In this document: piece after piece, positions 6,185 to 12,269 of the stretch
Layout of the letters: the number at the start of each line of letters is the position of its first letter
Numbering within the stretch: position 1 is the first letter of the stretch
Origin: a bacterium
Lineage (GTDB): Bacteria; Bacteroidota; Bacteroidia; Cytophagales; Thermonemataceae
Assembly (NCBI GenBank): GCA_025362415.1
Contig: JANYGM010000283.1
Span: 1-12,976 of the forward strand
Length of the DNA stretch: 12,976 bases
Reading direction: 5' to 3'
Made by a program: the position numbers and the translations under genes
Notes under the pieces: generated by a model
Database searches by the model: none
What the model saw: only the letters and a program-made list of their open reading frames with translations
What the model was told of the DNA's origin: nothing

Positions 6185-6230
6185 TGTAGTCAAATTAAAT
6201 AGCCATTTGCATTGAAATTAAGGATTGATT

Positions 6231-6425
6231 TTAGGCGGTGAGTTTTAAAGGAATGTTCATTTGGTTAAAAATTTCTGCTAATTCCTCAAAGTATTGCATT
6301 TTTAGCCGTTCATAATTGCTAATAGAGTTTTCATCAGGGAATTCTGTTTGTTGATGAATTAAAATGATATTATTTGCTCTTTCTATCATTTCAATTAAGT
6401 TCTGTATTTCGGTTATATGTTCCAT
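6231..6425 (-). CDS. Small helical protein B, partner of the nucleotidyltransferase
   Basis: From ATG 6425, a 64-residue protein starting MEHITEIQNLIEMIERANNI, with IHQQTEFP in the middle and a conserved tail YERLKMQYFEELAEIFNQMNIPLKLTA split by short variable positions. It starts 4 bases after the stop of the nucleotidyltransferase gene, which implies translational coupling. It is about 7 residues shorter at the N-terminus than protein A, and the gap between the two genes is 46 bases. No membrane segment, cysteine pair or catalytic motif is visible. The tight linkage to the nucleotidyltransferase suggests a complex or a substrate relation. Function unknown. Confidence 0.8.
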   Translation of the reverse strand: MEHITEIQNLIEMIERANNIILIHQQTEFPDENSISNYERLKMQYFEELAEIFNQMNIPLKLTA

Positions 6426-6429
6426 AAAC

Positions 6430-6885
6430 TTAAAAAATTAGTTGTAAAAAACCTTTATTTATGTTCTTTCTACGTGTTTTGGTAAATAAGAAAAACCATT
6501 CTTTTATATCAATATCCTCAAAAAACTTCTTTTTATGTTCTTTTGGATATGTTTTAACAAAATAAATATCCAAATAATTTTCTTTTTTATACTGTAAAGA
6601 TTTGAATATTTGTAGTTTCGTTTCTAAGGTATCATACACCTCAAAATCCACAAAAACAACACAATCTAAGTCGTTTGGTTTATCTTTTTGTGTGGCAAAA
6701 CTACCATTAAGCCAAAGACTAAAAGAACTTACCAAAATAGCCCGCAAATCCGCTATAAAAACCTCAAAATTAGCCCAAATATGCGCCCTGTGTTCGTTCC
6801 AAACGAGCAGACTTTCTGCACCCTCAAAGTCTATTTCTAGTGCCTCAAATGGCTCTAAATAACCGTTAGAATTGAAATTAAGCAT
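6430..6885 (-). CDS. DUF6932-like minimal nucleotidyltransferase
   Basis: A 151-residue protein from ATG 6885. The polymerase-beta-type nucleotidyltransferase signature is clear: WLNGSFATQKDKPNDLDCVVF, with G61-S62 and the metal-binding pair D72 and D74. A third acidic residue is likely D106 in YLDIYFV. The N-terminal NGYLEPFEALEID matches the opening of DUF6932-type proteins as I remember them. Such enzymes move a nucleotide onto a protein, RNA or small molecule; minimal forms are known as antitoxins in MNT-HEPN pairs. No HEPN motif (RxxxxH with the right fold) is evident in its small neighbours, so a standard MNT-HEPN pair is not supported. It starts 4 bases after the XRE gene and ends 4 bases before small protein B, showing one operon. 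Confidence 0.85.
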   Translation of the reverse strand: MLNFNSNGYLEPFEALEIDFEGAESLLVWNEHRAHIWANFEVFIADLRAILVSSFSLWLNGSFATQKDKPNDLDCVVFVDFEVYDTLETKLQIFKSLQYKKENYLDIYFVKTYPKEHKKKFFEDIDIKEWFFLFTKTRRKNINKGFLQLIF

Positions 6886-6889
6886 TTAT

Positions 6890-7582
6890 TTATGAGGTTT
6901 TGCTTATACTTTTTTCAAATTCTGGCATAAGAATCTCTTTATGATATTTATACATGTTAATATATATTTTGTTTTCAATATATTTCTCTTCAAAAAAATA
7001 ATCTAAGCCATTCCCCATAGATAAAACAAAAAAATCATATATGAAGGGTTCGTATTCAGGTTTTATGTTTCCAGTAACTAAATCCTTTAAAACTGTTTCA
7101 CGTAAAATCCAAGCTCGTTCTTCACTATCTCTATAACTCTCCATATCTATTTCCCCAATAAGTAAATCATATCCACTAATGTGTAATGTTTGCTCTGCAT
7201 AACGGCGAAGCATCTGCCTAAATAAATTATCTAAAGTATGGTTTATGGTATCTTTAAGGAGCTTTTTGTATAATTTTACATTTTGCTGATAAGCTTCATT
7301 CTCTTTTCTCAAGTCTTCTATTTCCTTATCTTTTGCAGCAAACGCACTTTCCAATTCCTGATTATTTGGCACGTCTGTATAGTCAATATCATCAAATAAT
7401 AATGATTTTATTGATACCTCCAATGCCGTAGCAATGCTTATACATTGTTCAACAGTCAAGCTATTACCTCGTCCCTCAAAATAGACAATATTAGACTGAT
7501 TAACCCCTAATCTTGTGGCTAATTCTCTTTGCGAGATTCTCTTTTCCTTACGGATTTCTTTTATTTTTTCTGATATATTCAT
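6890..7582 (-). CDS. XRE-family repressor with coiled coil and unassigned C-terminal domain
   Basis: A 230-residue protein from ATG 7582. The N-terminal lambda-repressor-like HTH spans 4-63 (EIRKEKRISQRELATRLGVN, then QSNIVYFEGRG). A coiled coil follows at about 74-110, rich in E, K and heptad leucines, and a mixed C-terminal region (111-230) that is not a LexA/CI-type peptidase: I see no Ser-Lys dyad context. It is divergent from the integrase-side operon, with a 24-bp palindrome and two promoter boxes between them. This is the usual arrangement of an element repressor that controls both directions. As first gene of the operon with the nucleotidyltransferase, it is also likely to autoregulate that system. 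Confidence 0.88.
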   Translation of the reverse strand: MNISEKIKEIRKEKRISQRELATRLGVNQSNIVYFEGRGNSLTVEQCISIATALEVSIKSLLFDDIDYTDVPNNQELESAFAAKDKEIEDLRKENEAYQQNVKLYKKLLKDTINHTLDNLFRQMLRRYAEQTLHISGYDLLIGEIDMESYRDSEERAWILRETVLKDLVTGNIKPEYEPFIYDFFVLSMGNGLDYFFEEKYIENKIYINMYKYHKEILMPEFEKSISKTS

Positions 7583-7586
7583 AACG

Positions 7587-7594
7587 CAAATATA
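7587..7594 (-). promoter_or_regulatory. -7 box for the XRE operon; possible leaderless start
   Basis: TATATTTG on the minus strand (CAAATATA on plus) ends only 4 bases before the ATG at 7582. A transcript would therefore begin at or next to the start codon. A -33 TTTG lies at 7611-7614, but the 16-base gap is shorter than the usual 19-20. The perfect palindrome ATTTGCAAAT (7598-7607) lies between the two boxes. Confidence 0.5.
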
Positions 7595-7597
7595 ATG

Positions 7598-7607
7598 ATT
7601 TGCAAAT
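7598..7607. promoter_or_regulatory. 10-bp palindrome inside the XRE promoter
   Basis: ATTTGCAAAT is self-complementary and lies between the putative -7 and -33 boxes of the XRE gene. It is a possible second operator through which the repressor limits its own synthesis. Short palindromes are frequent in AT-rich DNA, so confidence is low. Confidence 0.35.
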
Positions 7608-7624
7608 TAGCAAAAAAATAAAGT

Positions 7625-7648
7625 TTTGATAATCAAATGATTATCAAA
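7625..7648. promoter_or_regulatory. 24-bp palindrome, probable operator of the XRE repressor
   Basis: Arms TTTGATAATCA (7625-7635) and TGATTATCAAA (7638-7648) are perfect inverted repeats with spacer AA. The site lies 43 bases upstream of the XRE start codon and about 60 bases upstream of the plus-strand -7 box. A dimeric HTH repressor bound here could act on both promoters. No T-run follows on either side, so it is not a terminator. Confidence 0.65.
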
Positions 7649-7708
7649 TACAAATAAAAAATATCTATATTTTTAATCAAAAATTATACAACCTATCAAA
7701 AAGATTTA

Positions 7709-7716
7709 TATATTTG
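7709..7716 (+). promoter_or_regulatory. Bacteroidota -7 box for the plus-strand operon
   Basis: TATATTTG followed by CA, the same 10 bases as at 210-219 and 12422-12431. It lies 42 bases before ATG 7759. A clear TTTG -33 box at 19-20 bases is missing, which would suit a regulated promoter that needs an activator or is weak. Confidence 0.5.
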
Positions 7717-7758
7717 CATCAAATAAATTATATTCACAAATCAAAAATATCTATAAAA

Positions 7759-7932
7759 ATGAAAGATAACGAAATTAACAAAGAACAACTTTTAATTAGG
7801 TTGTCAGAAAACACAAAAAACTGCATTAGAGATATTGCTAATGACAGAAAAAAAGCTAAGAAAGCAAACAATACACTTGCAGACGTAGCAAACGAACTCA
7901 TCAACGAGGGACTAAAAACCATAACCAAATAG
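7759..7932 (+). CDS. Ribbon-helix-helix-like small protein (57 aa)
   Basis: From ATG 7759 (a TTG at 7714 lies inside the -7 box and is not a plausible start). The 57 residues are highly charged. The pattern is a short strand LLIRLSENTK, a helix with IRDIANDRKKAKKAN, then TLADVANELINEGLK. This agrees with the strand-helix-helix layout of small Arc/CopG-type regulators, whose second helix often ends in an EGL-like motif. It is the first gene of the rightward block, divergent from the XRE repressor. A job as an accessory regulator or recombination directionality factor is possible. A strong hairpin follows 12 bases after the stop, so much of the transcript may end here. Confidence 0.65.
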   Translation: MKDNEINKEQLLIRLSENTKNCIRDIANDRKKAKKANNTLADVANELINEGLKTITK

Positions 7933-7944
7933 CTAAAACCTAAA

Positions 7945-7977
7945 AAAACCTTATCCATTACGAGTGGATAAGGTTTT
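7945..7977. terminator. Hairpin terminator after the ribbon-helix-helix-like gene
   Basis: A perfect 13-bp stem, AAAACCTTATCCA (7945-7957) with TGGATAAGGTTTT (7965-7977), and a seven-base loop. The 3' T-run is only four bases before GG on the plus strand. On the minus strand it continues TTTTTTTAG, which favours termination there. It could act as an attenuator for the downstream integrase operon. Confidence 0.65.
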
Positions 7978-8018
7978 GGAGGTTTTGGTATTTTTCAACA
8001 CATAAACCCAGATTAAAA

Positions 8019-8213
8019 ATGAAATCAAAAGTAAACAAAGATTTTGACAAACCAAAATCAGAGGGGCAAAAAGCACCTCAACACATTATGGAGGTATTGG
8101 CACAAATGCCCATATACACTACCATACGCAAGTATATGAGTGTGCTAGACCTTTGTGGCACACAGCAAGCGCAAAGTTTCTTATGCTACAATCTTCTAAA
8201 CTCCCAAGAATAA
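8019..8213 (+). CDS. Hypothetical protein (64 aa), coupled to the next gene
   Basis: ATG 8019, 64 residues: a lysine-rich N-terminus (KSKVNKDFDKPKSEGQKAP), then a helix HIMEVLAQMPIYTTIRKYMSVLDLCGTQQAQSFL. Its stop codon overlaps the ATG of the next gene in the sequence TAATG (8211-8215), so translation of the two is coupled. The family is not recognised. Position just ahead of the integrase suits an excisionase or regulatory role, but no HTH motif of the MerR/Xis type is evident. Confidence 0.55.
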   Translation: MKSKVNKDFDKPKSEGQKAPQHIMEVLAQMPIYTTIRKYMSVLDLCGTQQAQSFLCYNLLNSQE

Positions 8214-8419
8214 TGGAAAATATCAACCAAAAGGCAATAGCACGTTTGAAAAGTGCTATTTTGAAATCAACAGAAAATTACAATAAACTTTGTAAAAAGG
8301 TAGAGAAACACGAAAAAATCGTGTCTGAAATATATAGAAGTAAGCAGGTTGAATTGAACTATATAGAAGACCTATATAAACAATTAGATGAATTAAAACT
8401 AAATTCAAATCAACAATAA
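8213..8419 (+). CDS. Small coiled-coil hypothetical protein (68 aa)
   Basis: I chose ATG 8213, which shares an A with the stop of the previous gene (TAATG), over a TTG at 8153 inside that gene. The 68 residues are nearly all helix-forming: AIARLKSAILKSTENYNKL, then a charged middle and VELNYIEDLYKQLDELKL. Heptad-like spacing of I and L suggests a coiled coil or helical hairpin. There is no catalytic motif, signal peptide or membrane segment. It may be a partner of the protein encoded just upstream. A hairpin lies 12 bases past the stop. Confidence 0.6.
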   Translation: MENINQKAIARLKSAILKSTENYNKLCKKVEKHEKIVSEIYRSKQVELNYIEDLYKQLDELKLNSNQQ

Positions 8420-8431
8420 AGCTCACACAAA

Positions 8432-8460
8432 AACGCCCTATACAGTCAGTACAGGGCGTT
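8432..8460. terminator. Hairpin between small genes and integrase
   Basis: AACGCCCT (8432-8439) pairs with AGGGCGTT (8453-8460); three further pairs extend inward after one mismatch. No strong T-run follows on the plus strand, while T residues follow on the minus strand. The AACGCC/GGCGTT outer stem is shared with the hairpin after the integrase (9726-9753), so the integrase gene is bracketed by similar hairpins. Confidence 0.6.
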
Positions 8461-8502
8461 AAAATCAAAATAAATAATAAAATAATTCTATCAATACAAT
8501 AT

Positions 8503-9723
8503 ATGAAAGATAATATATTTAAAATAAGTTTTCTTTTAGGAACTTCAAAGAAAGACACAAAGCCTGTTCTTTGTTCTTTTCGCTATTGTAAGGCTGATGA
8601 AAAACGTACTTCATTGGGCTTTAATGTCCTTGTGAGTGAGTTTGACAAAACTACTGAAACAGTAATAAACCACGCCAACGCAAAGGATTACAACGCTAAA
8701 ATAGCTATTTTGAGAGGTAGCCTGCTATCAATAGAAATGGGCGCAAAAATCAATAACAAAGTAATTGTTACGCCAGAACTAATAAAAAGCATATTGGAGG
8801 GTAAAAACAGCGTTAATTATAGTATTGTGGCACTTTGGGAGCAAAGTATTACCAATAATAGAAATGTCGTTGAGAGTGAACGCAACACAGAAGGTAGTTT
8901 TAGTAATGATACTAAGAAAAAGAAGCGTTTAATGCGTTTTTTGCAGGAAAAACATAATAGAAAAGATATTATGATAGGTGATGTTGATGCTAAATTTTGC
9001 GCTGATTTTTACCAGTTTTTAATAAATATTGGTTTAGGTGCAGAAACGGTGCGTATGACTTACTCACGTTTTGCTAATCTGATGCAACAACAGCATAATT
9101 TAGGGAATTTGACACACAACATTACACTTGTGGTAAAACCTAAACGAGGTAAGAAAAAACCTATTGTTTACCTTACAAGTGCAGAAGTAGAAAAACTTGT
9201 TCAGGAAAATTTTGTGTCAGATGCAGAAAGCAAGGAAAGAGATAGGTTTATTATTCAATGTTGCACAGGCGTTGCACATGTGGATGTTCCTAAAATTTGT
9301 TTGGCAAATGTACAAGTGAATAGCAAAGGGCAGGAGTTTATAAGTGTTCCTAGACAAAAAACAGGGGAGTTTTGTATGATACCATTTAATCCACTTTTGA
9401 GGGTTATTTTAGAAAAATATCCGAATGGTTGTTTAGAACAAATTAGCAACCAAAAGCGCAATGTAAATCTTGCTCAAATATGCACCAGAGTAGGAATTAC
9501 AAAGAAAGTAACCACACATATTGGCAGGCATACGTTTTGTGTTCACGCCTTGAACGTGCTAAAACTCAAATTGAGTACAGTTGCTAAAATAATGGGGCAT
9601 AGTAGCACAGAAACTACACAACTTTATTATATGGAAATCTTTGATGAAACGGTAACTGATGAATATTTTGAGAGTTTGGAACGAGTAAAAAAGAACGCAA
9701 ATAACCAGCCTAAGCAGGGATAA
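8503..9723 (+). CDS. Tyrosine recombinase / element integrase (full length)
   Basis: A 406-residue integrase from ATG 8503. Residues 1-100 form the arm-binding domain typical of Bacteroidota integrases (SFRYCKADEKRTSLGF), 101-205 the SAM-like core-binding domain, and 215-390 the catalytic domain. Active-site residues seen are the beta-hairpin lysine K286 (PRQKTGE), box II H339 and R342 (THIGRHTF), H366 (MGHSS) and the nucleophile Y375 (TTQLYY). Box I reads CTGVAHVDV where most recombinases have TGLR, so the first catalytic arginine is missing, as is known for IntDOT-like integrases of this phylum. It probably integrates and excises the element to which the downstream ATPase and primase belong. 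The nearby tRNA gene is a candidate target, but no attachment repeat was found. Confidence 0.93.
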   Translation: MKDNIFKISFLLGTSKKDTKPVLCSFRYCKADEKRTSLGFNVLVSEFDKTTETVINHANAKDYNAKIAILRGSLLSIEMGAKINNKVIVTPELIKSILEGKNSVNYSIVALWEQSITNNRNVVESERNTEGSFSNDTKKKKRLMRFLQEKHNRKDIMIGDVDAKFCADFYQFLINIGLGAETVRMTYSRFANLMQQQHNLGNLTHNITLVVKPKRGKKKPIVYLTSAEVEKLVQENFVSDAESKERDRFIIQCCTGVAHVDVPKICLANVQVNSKGQEFISVPRQKTGEFCMIPFNPLLRVILEKYPNGCLEQISNQKRNVNLAQICTRVGITKKVTTHIGRHTFCVHALNVLKLKLSTVAKIMGHSSTETTQLYYMEIFDETVTDEYFESLERVKKNANNQPKQG

Positions 9724-9725
9724 AA

Positions 9726-9753
9726 AACGCCGTTTGTGGGAACAAACGGCGTT
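9726..9753. terminator. Strong hairpin after the integrase
   Basis: A perfect 12-bp stem, AACGCCGTTTGT (9726-9737) with ACAAACGGCGTT (9742-9753), loop GGGA. It begins 3 bases after the integrase stop. T residues after the stem are few on the plus strand (TTAAATAATT) but form a run on the minus strand. It may terminate inefficiently or protect the mRNA 3' end, leaving some read-through to the ATPase gene 59 bases on. Confidence 0.7.
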
Positions 9754-9812
9754 AAATAATTGAAAAACAAACTTTTACAACTATTAAATATACTGATAAA
9801 CAGTACAAAGAT

Positions 9813-10793
9813 ATGAATAACAACGAAATAACACAAGAAAAAAGTAAAGATTTATTTGTTACTAGAACAGGTAACGAAACTATGAGAATTGCAGAATTAG
9901 AGCCAGACGCTAAAATGCTATTTCTTAATCTATTTGCAGAAAATGATGTCGCTATACTTTTCGCAGACAGTGGTGTAGGCAAAAGTATATTAGCCGTACA
10001 AATGGGCGTAGAAATGGCAAGGAATGGCAATAAAGTTGCTTACTTTGATTTTGAGCTAAATATAAAACAATTTGCAAAAAGATACACCGTTTTAGACGAA
10101 AAAACAGGAGAACGAGAAAACTATAACTTTCCTGAAAATTTCAATAGAATTGAAATGAACGGAAATGAATTGGCAAATGTCAAAGATTATCAAAAAGAAC
10201 TTTTTGATGGTTTGGAGAAAGAAGTAAAAAGAGGAAAATACAAAGTTATCATTTTGGATAATCTCACCGCAATGATGAATGATGACGGAAAGGACACAAA
10301 AATAGTAATAAATATAATCAAAAAAATACGACAAATGAGAGAAGATTTCAAAATTGCAATTTTGGTTATAGCACACACACCAAAAACAGCACTTTATAAT
10401 CCTATTTCAAAGAATGATTTAGCAGGTAGTAAAATACTTTCTAACCTAGTGGATAATATTTTTTCTATTGGCGCAAGCACGCAAGGTAAAAATACTAGAT
10501 ACATAAAACAGCTAAAAATGAGAGATGAAAAACACCACGAAGCGGACAATGTTATTGTTTGCGAAATTGTGAAAGAAAATTGTTTTTTGCATTTCCAAAT
10601 GGTACGTTGTAGCCACGAAAGAGAGCATTTACAGGATAAACCAGAAACAGAAAAAGACAAAGTACGCAAACAAGTAATAGAACTAAAAAAAGAAACGCCT
10701 GCTATGTCCTCACGTCAAGCATCTGATAAAATGGGTGGTAATATTTCACACGCCACAATACTAGATATTTGGAAAAAAGAAGGTATAGTATAA
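9813..10793 (+). CDS. AAA_25 / RepA-like hexameric ATPase (replicative helicase candidate)
   Basis: A 326-residue RecA-fold ATPase from ATG 9813. Walker A is ADSGVGKS (51-58), the catalytic acidic segment YFDFEL (77-82), Walker B VIILDN with D149 (145-150), and a sensor-like LVIAHTP (184-190). These are the hallmarks of the AAA_25 group that includes RSF1010 RepA and many element-borne helicases. The last 50 residues (VRKQVIELKKETPAMSSRQA onward) form a small winged or HTH-type tail. The gene sits directly before the repeat-rich 440-base stretch and the primase gene, so helicase plus origin plus primase would make a self-replication module. Helicase function is inferred from family and context. 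Confidence 0.85.
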   Translation: MNNNEITQEKSKDLFVTRTGNETMRIAELEPDAKMLFLNLFAENDVAILFADSGVGKSILAVQMGVEMARNGNKVAYFDFELNIKQFAKRYTVLDEKTGERENYNFPENFNRIEMNGNELANVKDYQKELFDGLEKEVKRGKYKVIILDNLTAMMNDDGKDTKIVINIIKKIRQMREDFKIAILVIAHTPKTALYNPISKNDLAGSKILSNLVDNIFSIGASTQGKNTRYIKQLKMRDEKHHEADNVIVCEIVKENCFLHFQMVRCSHEREHLQDKPETEKDKVRKQVIELKKETPAMSSRQASDKMGGNISHATILDIWKKEGIV

Positions 10794-10817
10794 AAAATAA
10801 ATAAAATTTTATTTTTT

Positions 10818-11174
10818 GTAAGATTTGTAAGATTTGTAAAGTTCTGTAAGATTTGTAAAGTTTGTAAAAAAATGGTACTAAAAAATGAGTGTTTTATAAA
10901 ATATTGTAAAATTTGTAAGATTTGTAAAATTTGTAAAATGTTGTAAAATTTGTAAAATTTTGTAAAATTTTGCTACCCTACCCATACTACTTTACAAATT
11001 TTACAAAACAGTAAAAAAAGCAAAAAAAAGTTTGTTTACAATTAGTATAAGCACTTTTTAAGTGTAAAAGTCTGTAAAATTTTGCTTTAAAAACTTTACA
11101 AGAAGGGTAAAATGTAGTGTTTTTGTAAGGTTTTTGTAAGAAAACTTTACAAGAAATTTTACAAAATCTTACAA
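10818..11174. repeat. GTAA(A/G)ATTT repeat array, candidate replication origin
   Basis: On the plus strand GTAA occurs 13 times between 10818 and 10962 at 9-10-base steps (10818, 10827, 10836, 10846, 10855, 10864, then 10906, 10915, 10924, 10933, 10943, 10952, 10962), mostly as TTTGTAAAATT or TTTGTAAGATT. After a non-repeat patch (10971-10989, GCTACCCTACCCATACTAC) the motif appears in both orientations as TTTACAAATTTTAC and similar up to 11174. This fills the 440 bases between the ATPase and primase genes (10794-11233), which hold no gene. One-turn spacing, extreme AT content and flanking replication genes suggest an iteron-type origin. A role in regulation is the alternative. Confidence 0.8.
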
Positions 11175-11233
11175 CATTCTTAGGGTTTCCAAAAAAGAAA
11201 ATAAATCAGCAACTAATAAACTATAATCAATTT

Positions 11234-12127
11234 ATGAAATCATTTAGTCAAGACGAGTTGGCACAGGCTAAAAGCATCTCTATAATGGGAATGTTAGAAC
11301 AGGGCGGACACTTCCACAAACGAACTGATGCCAGCGGATTTTGGTATCTCTCACCACTAAGAAACGAAACTACTGCTAGTTTTGTGGTTTACAGGAACAC
11401 TAACAGGTTTAAAGATTTTGGCACAGGCGTAAACGGTGATGCTATTACACTCACAATGAAACTACAAAATTTATCCTATGTAGATGCAGTTAAGACACTT
11501 TTGGCTAATATATTCTTTTTTGAAAACCCAAAAGAAACTACAAACGAAGTACCAGCAACCCACGAGCCTAAGAAAGAGGTAATTATAGAAAGTGTAAAAC
11601 CTTTGCAGAATAATAGCCTTATACAGTACGTTGAAAGCCGTAAAATCAATATAAATGTAGCAAAACAGTATTTACAGGAGATTTATTACAAATACGACAC
11701 AACGCAAATTAAAAGCTATTTTGGCGTATGTATGCAAAATGAAAGCAAAGGTTATGAAGTCCGCAACAGTTATAATAAATATTGCTTACAAAATAAAGAT
11801 TATACATTTATTGACAATGGTTTTTCTGATACGGTGAGTATTTTTGAGGGAATATTTGATTTTTTAGCGTGCCTCACGTATTACGACAAACCAATAAAAT
11901 CAAATGTTATCATACTTCACTCCGTATCAAATGTATCAAAAATAATAAATCATTTTCCAAAAACTGCAAAACAAGTATTTTTATTTTTGGATAACGACAA
12001 AGCAGGGCAGACCGCCACAGACGAACTAAGCAAACACTTCAAAGATTTTGCATTAGTCAAAGACAAAAGAAATATTTTTGCAGGCTACAAAGATTTTGGA
12101 GAGTTCGTAGAAAAAACCACAAATTAA
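11234..12127 (+). CDS. CHC2/TOPRIM-type DNA primase without zinc ligands
   Basis: A 297-residue protein from ATG 11234. Residues 15-95 look like the CHC2 primase N-terminus (FWYLSPLRNETTASFVVY, then RFKDFGTGVNGDAITL), but no cysteines lie in this region, so the zinc-binding ribbon is lost, as in many element-borne versions in Bacteroidota. A linker spans 96-130. The TOPRIM part shows the catalytic glutamate E205 (SIFEGIFDFLA) and the metal-binding pair D253 and D255 in FLFLDNDKAGQTATDEL. It would make RNA primers at the element's origin. It is read in the same direction as the ATPase gene, across the repeat array. The protein is shorter than DnaG and lacks a helicase-binding domain. Confidence 0.87.
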   Translation: MKSFSQDELAQAKSISIMGMLEQGGHFHKRTDASGFWYLSPLRNETTASFVVYRNTNRFKDFGTGVNGDAITLTMKLQNLSYVDAVKTLLANIFFFENPKETTNEVPATHEPKKEVIIESVKPLQNNSLIQYVESRKININVAKQYLQEIYYKYDTTQIKSYFGVCMQNESKGYEVRNSYNKYCLQNKDYTFIDNGFSDTVSIFEGIFDFLACLTYYDKPIKSNVIILHSVSNVSKIINHFPKTAKQVFLFLDNDKAGQTATDELSKHFKDFALVKDKRNIFAGYKDFGEFVEKTTN

Positions 12128-12156
12128 CCATAATAAGGCACTTTTTTAGAGAAATA

Positions 12157-12231
12157 ATGAATAATACCAGAAAAATATTGTTTAAACTACTTTCAATGCG
12201 TTTGCCATTGAGAGAATACCAACGTAATTAA
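12157..12231 (+). CDS. Possible 24-residue peptide
   Basis: ATG 12157 to TAA 12229-12231 gives MNNTRKILFKLLSMRLPLRE plus YQRN, a basic amphipathic peptide. It lies 29 bases past the primase stop and ends just before a strong terminator. It could be a real small protein or chance; nothing else supports it. Confidence 0.2.
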   Translation: MNNTRKILFKLLSMRLPLREYQRN

Positions 12232-12234
12232 AAA

Positions 12235-12269
12235 ACCACTTTAAAACGTATTTTAAAGTGGTTTTTTTT
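12235..12269. terminator. Bidirectional terminator between the primase block and the tRNA
   Basis: A 12-bp perfect stem, ACCACTTTAAAA (12235-12246) with TTTTAAAGTGGT (12251-12262), loop CGTA, then eight T on the plus strand. On the minus strand the stem is followed by TTTTTTAATTACG. It can stop the plus-strand primase transcript and the minus-strand tRNA transcript, whose gene ends at 12278. Confidence 0.88.

Noticed and set aside
5969..6885. Classical MNT-HEPN toxin-antitoxin pair
   Set aside because: The nucleotidyltransferase fits, but neither small protein shows the RxxxxH motif, and both are too short for a HEPN domain of about 100-130 residues.
7714..7932. TTG start giving a 72-residue protein
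   Set aside because: The TTG is part of the TATATTTG promoter box, so it would lie upstream of the transcript. ATG 7759 is used.
8256..8558. Minus-strand 100-residue hydrophobic frame
   Set aside because: It runs across the coiled-coil gene, a hairpin and the integrase start on the other strand, and its hydrophobic composition is the complement of lysine-rich coding sequence.
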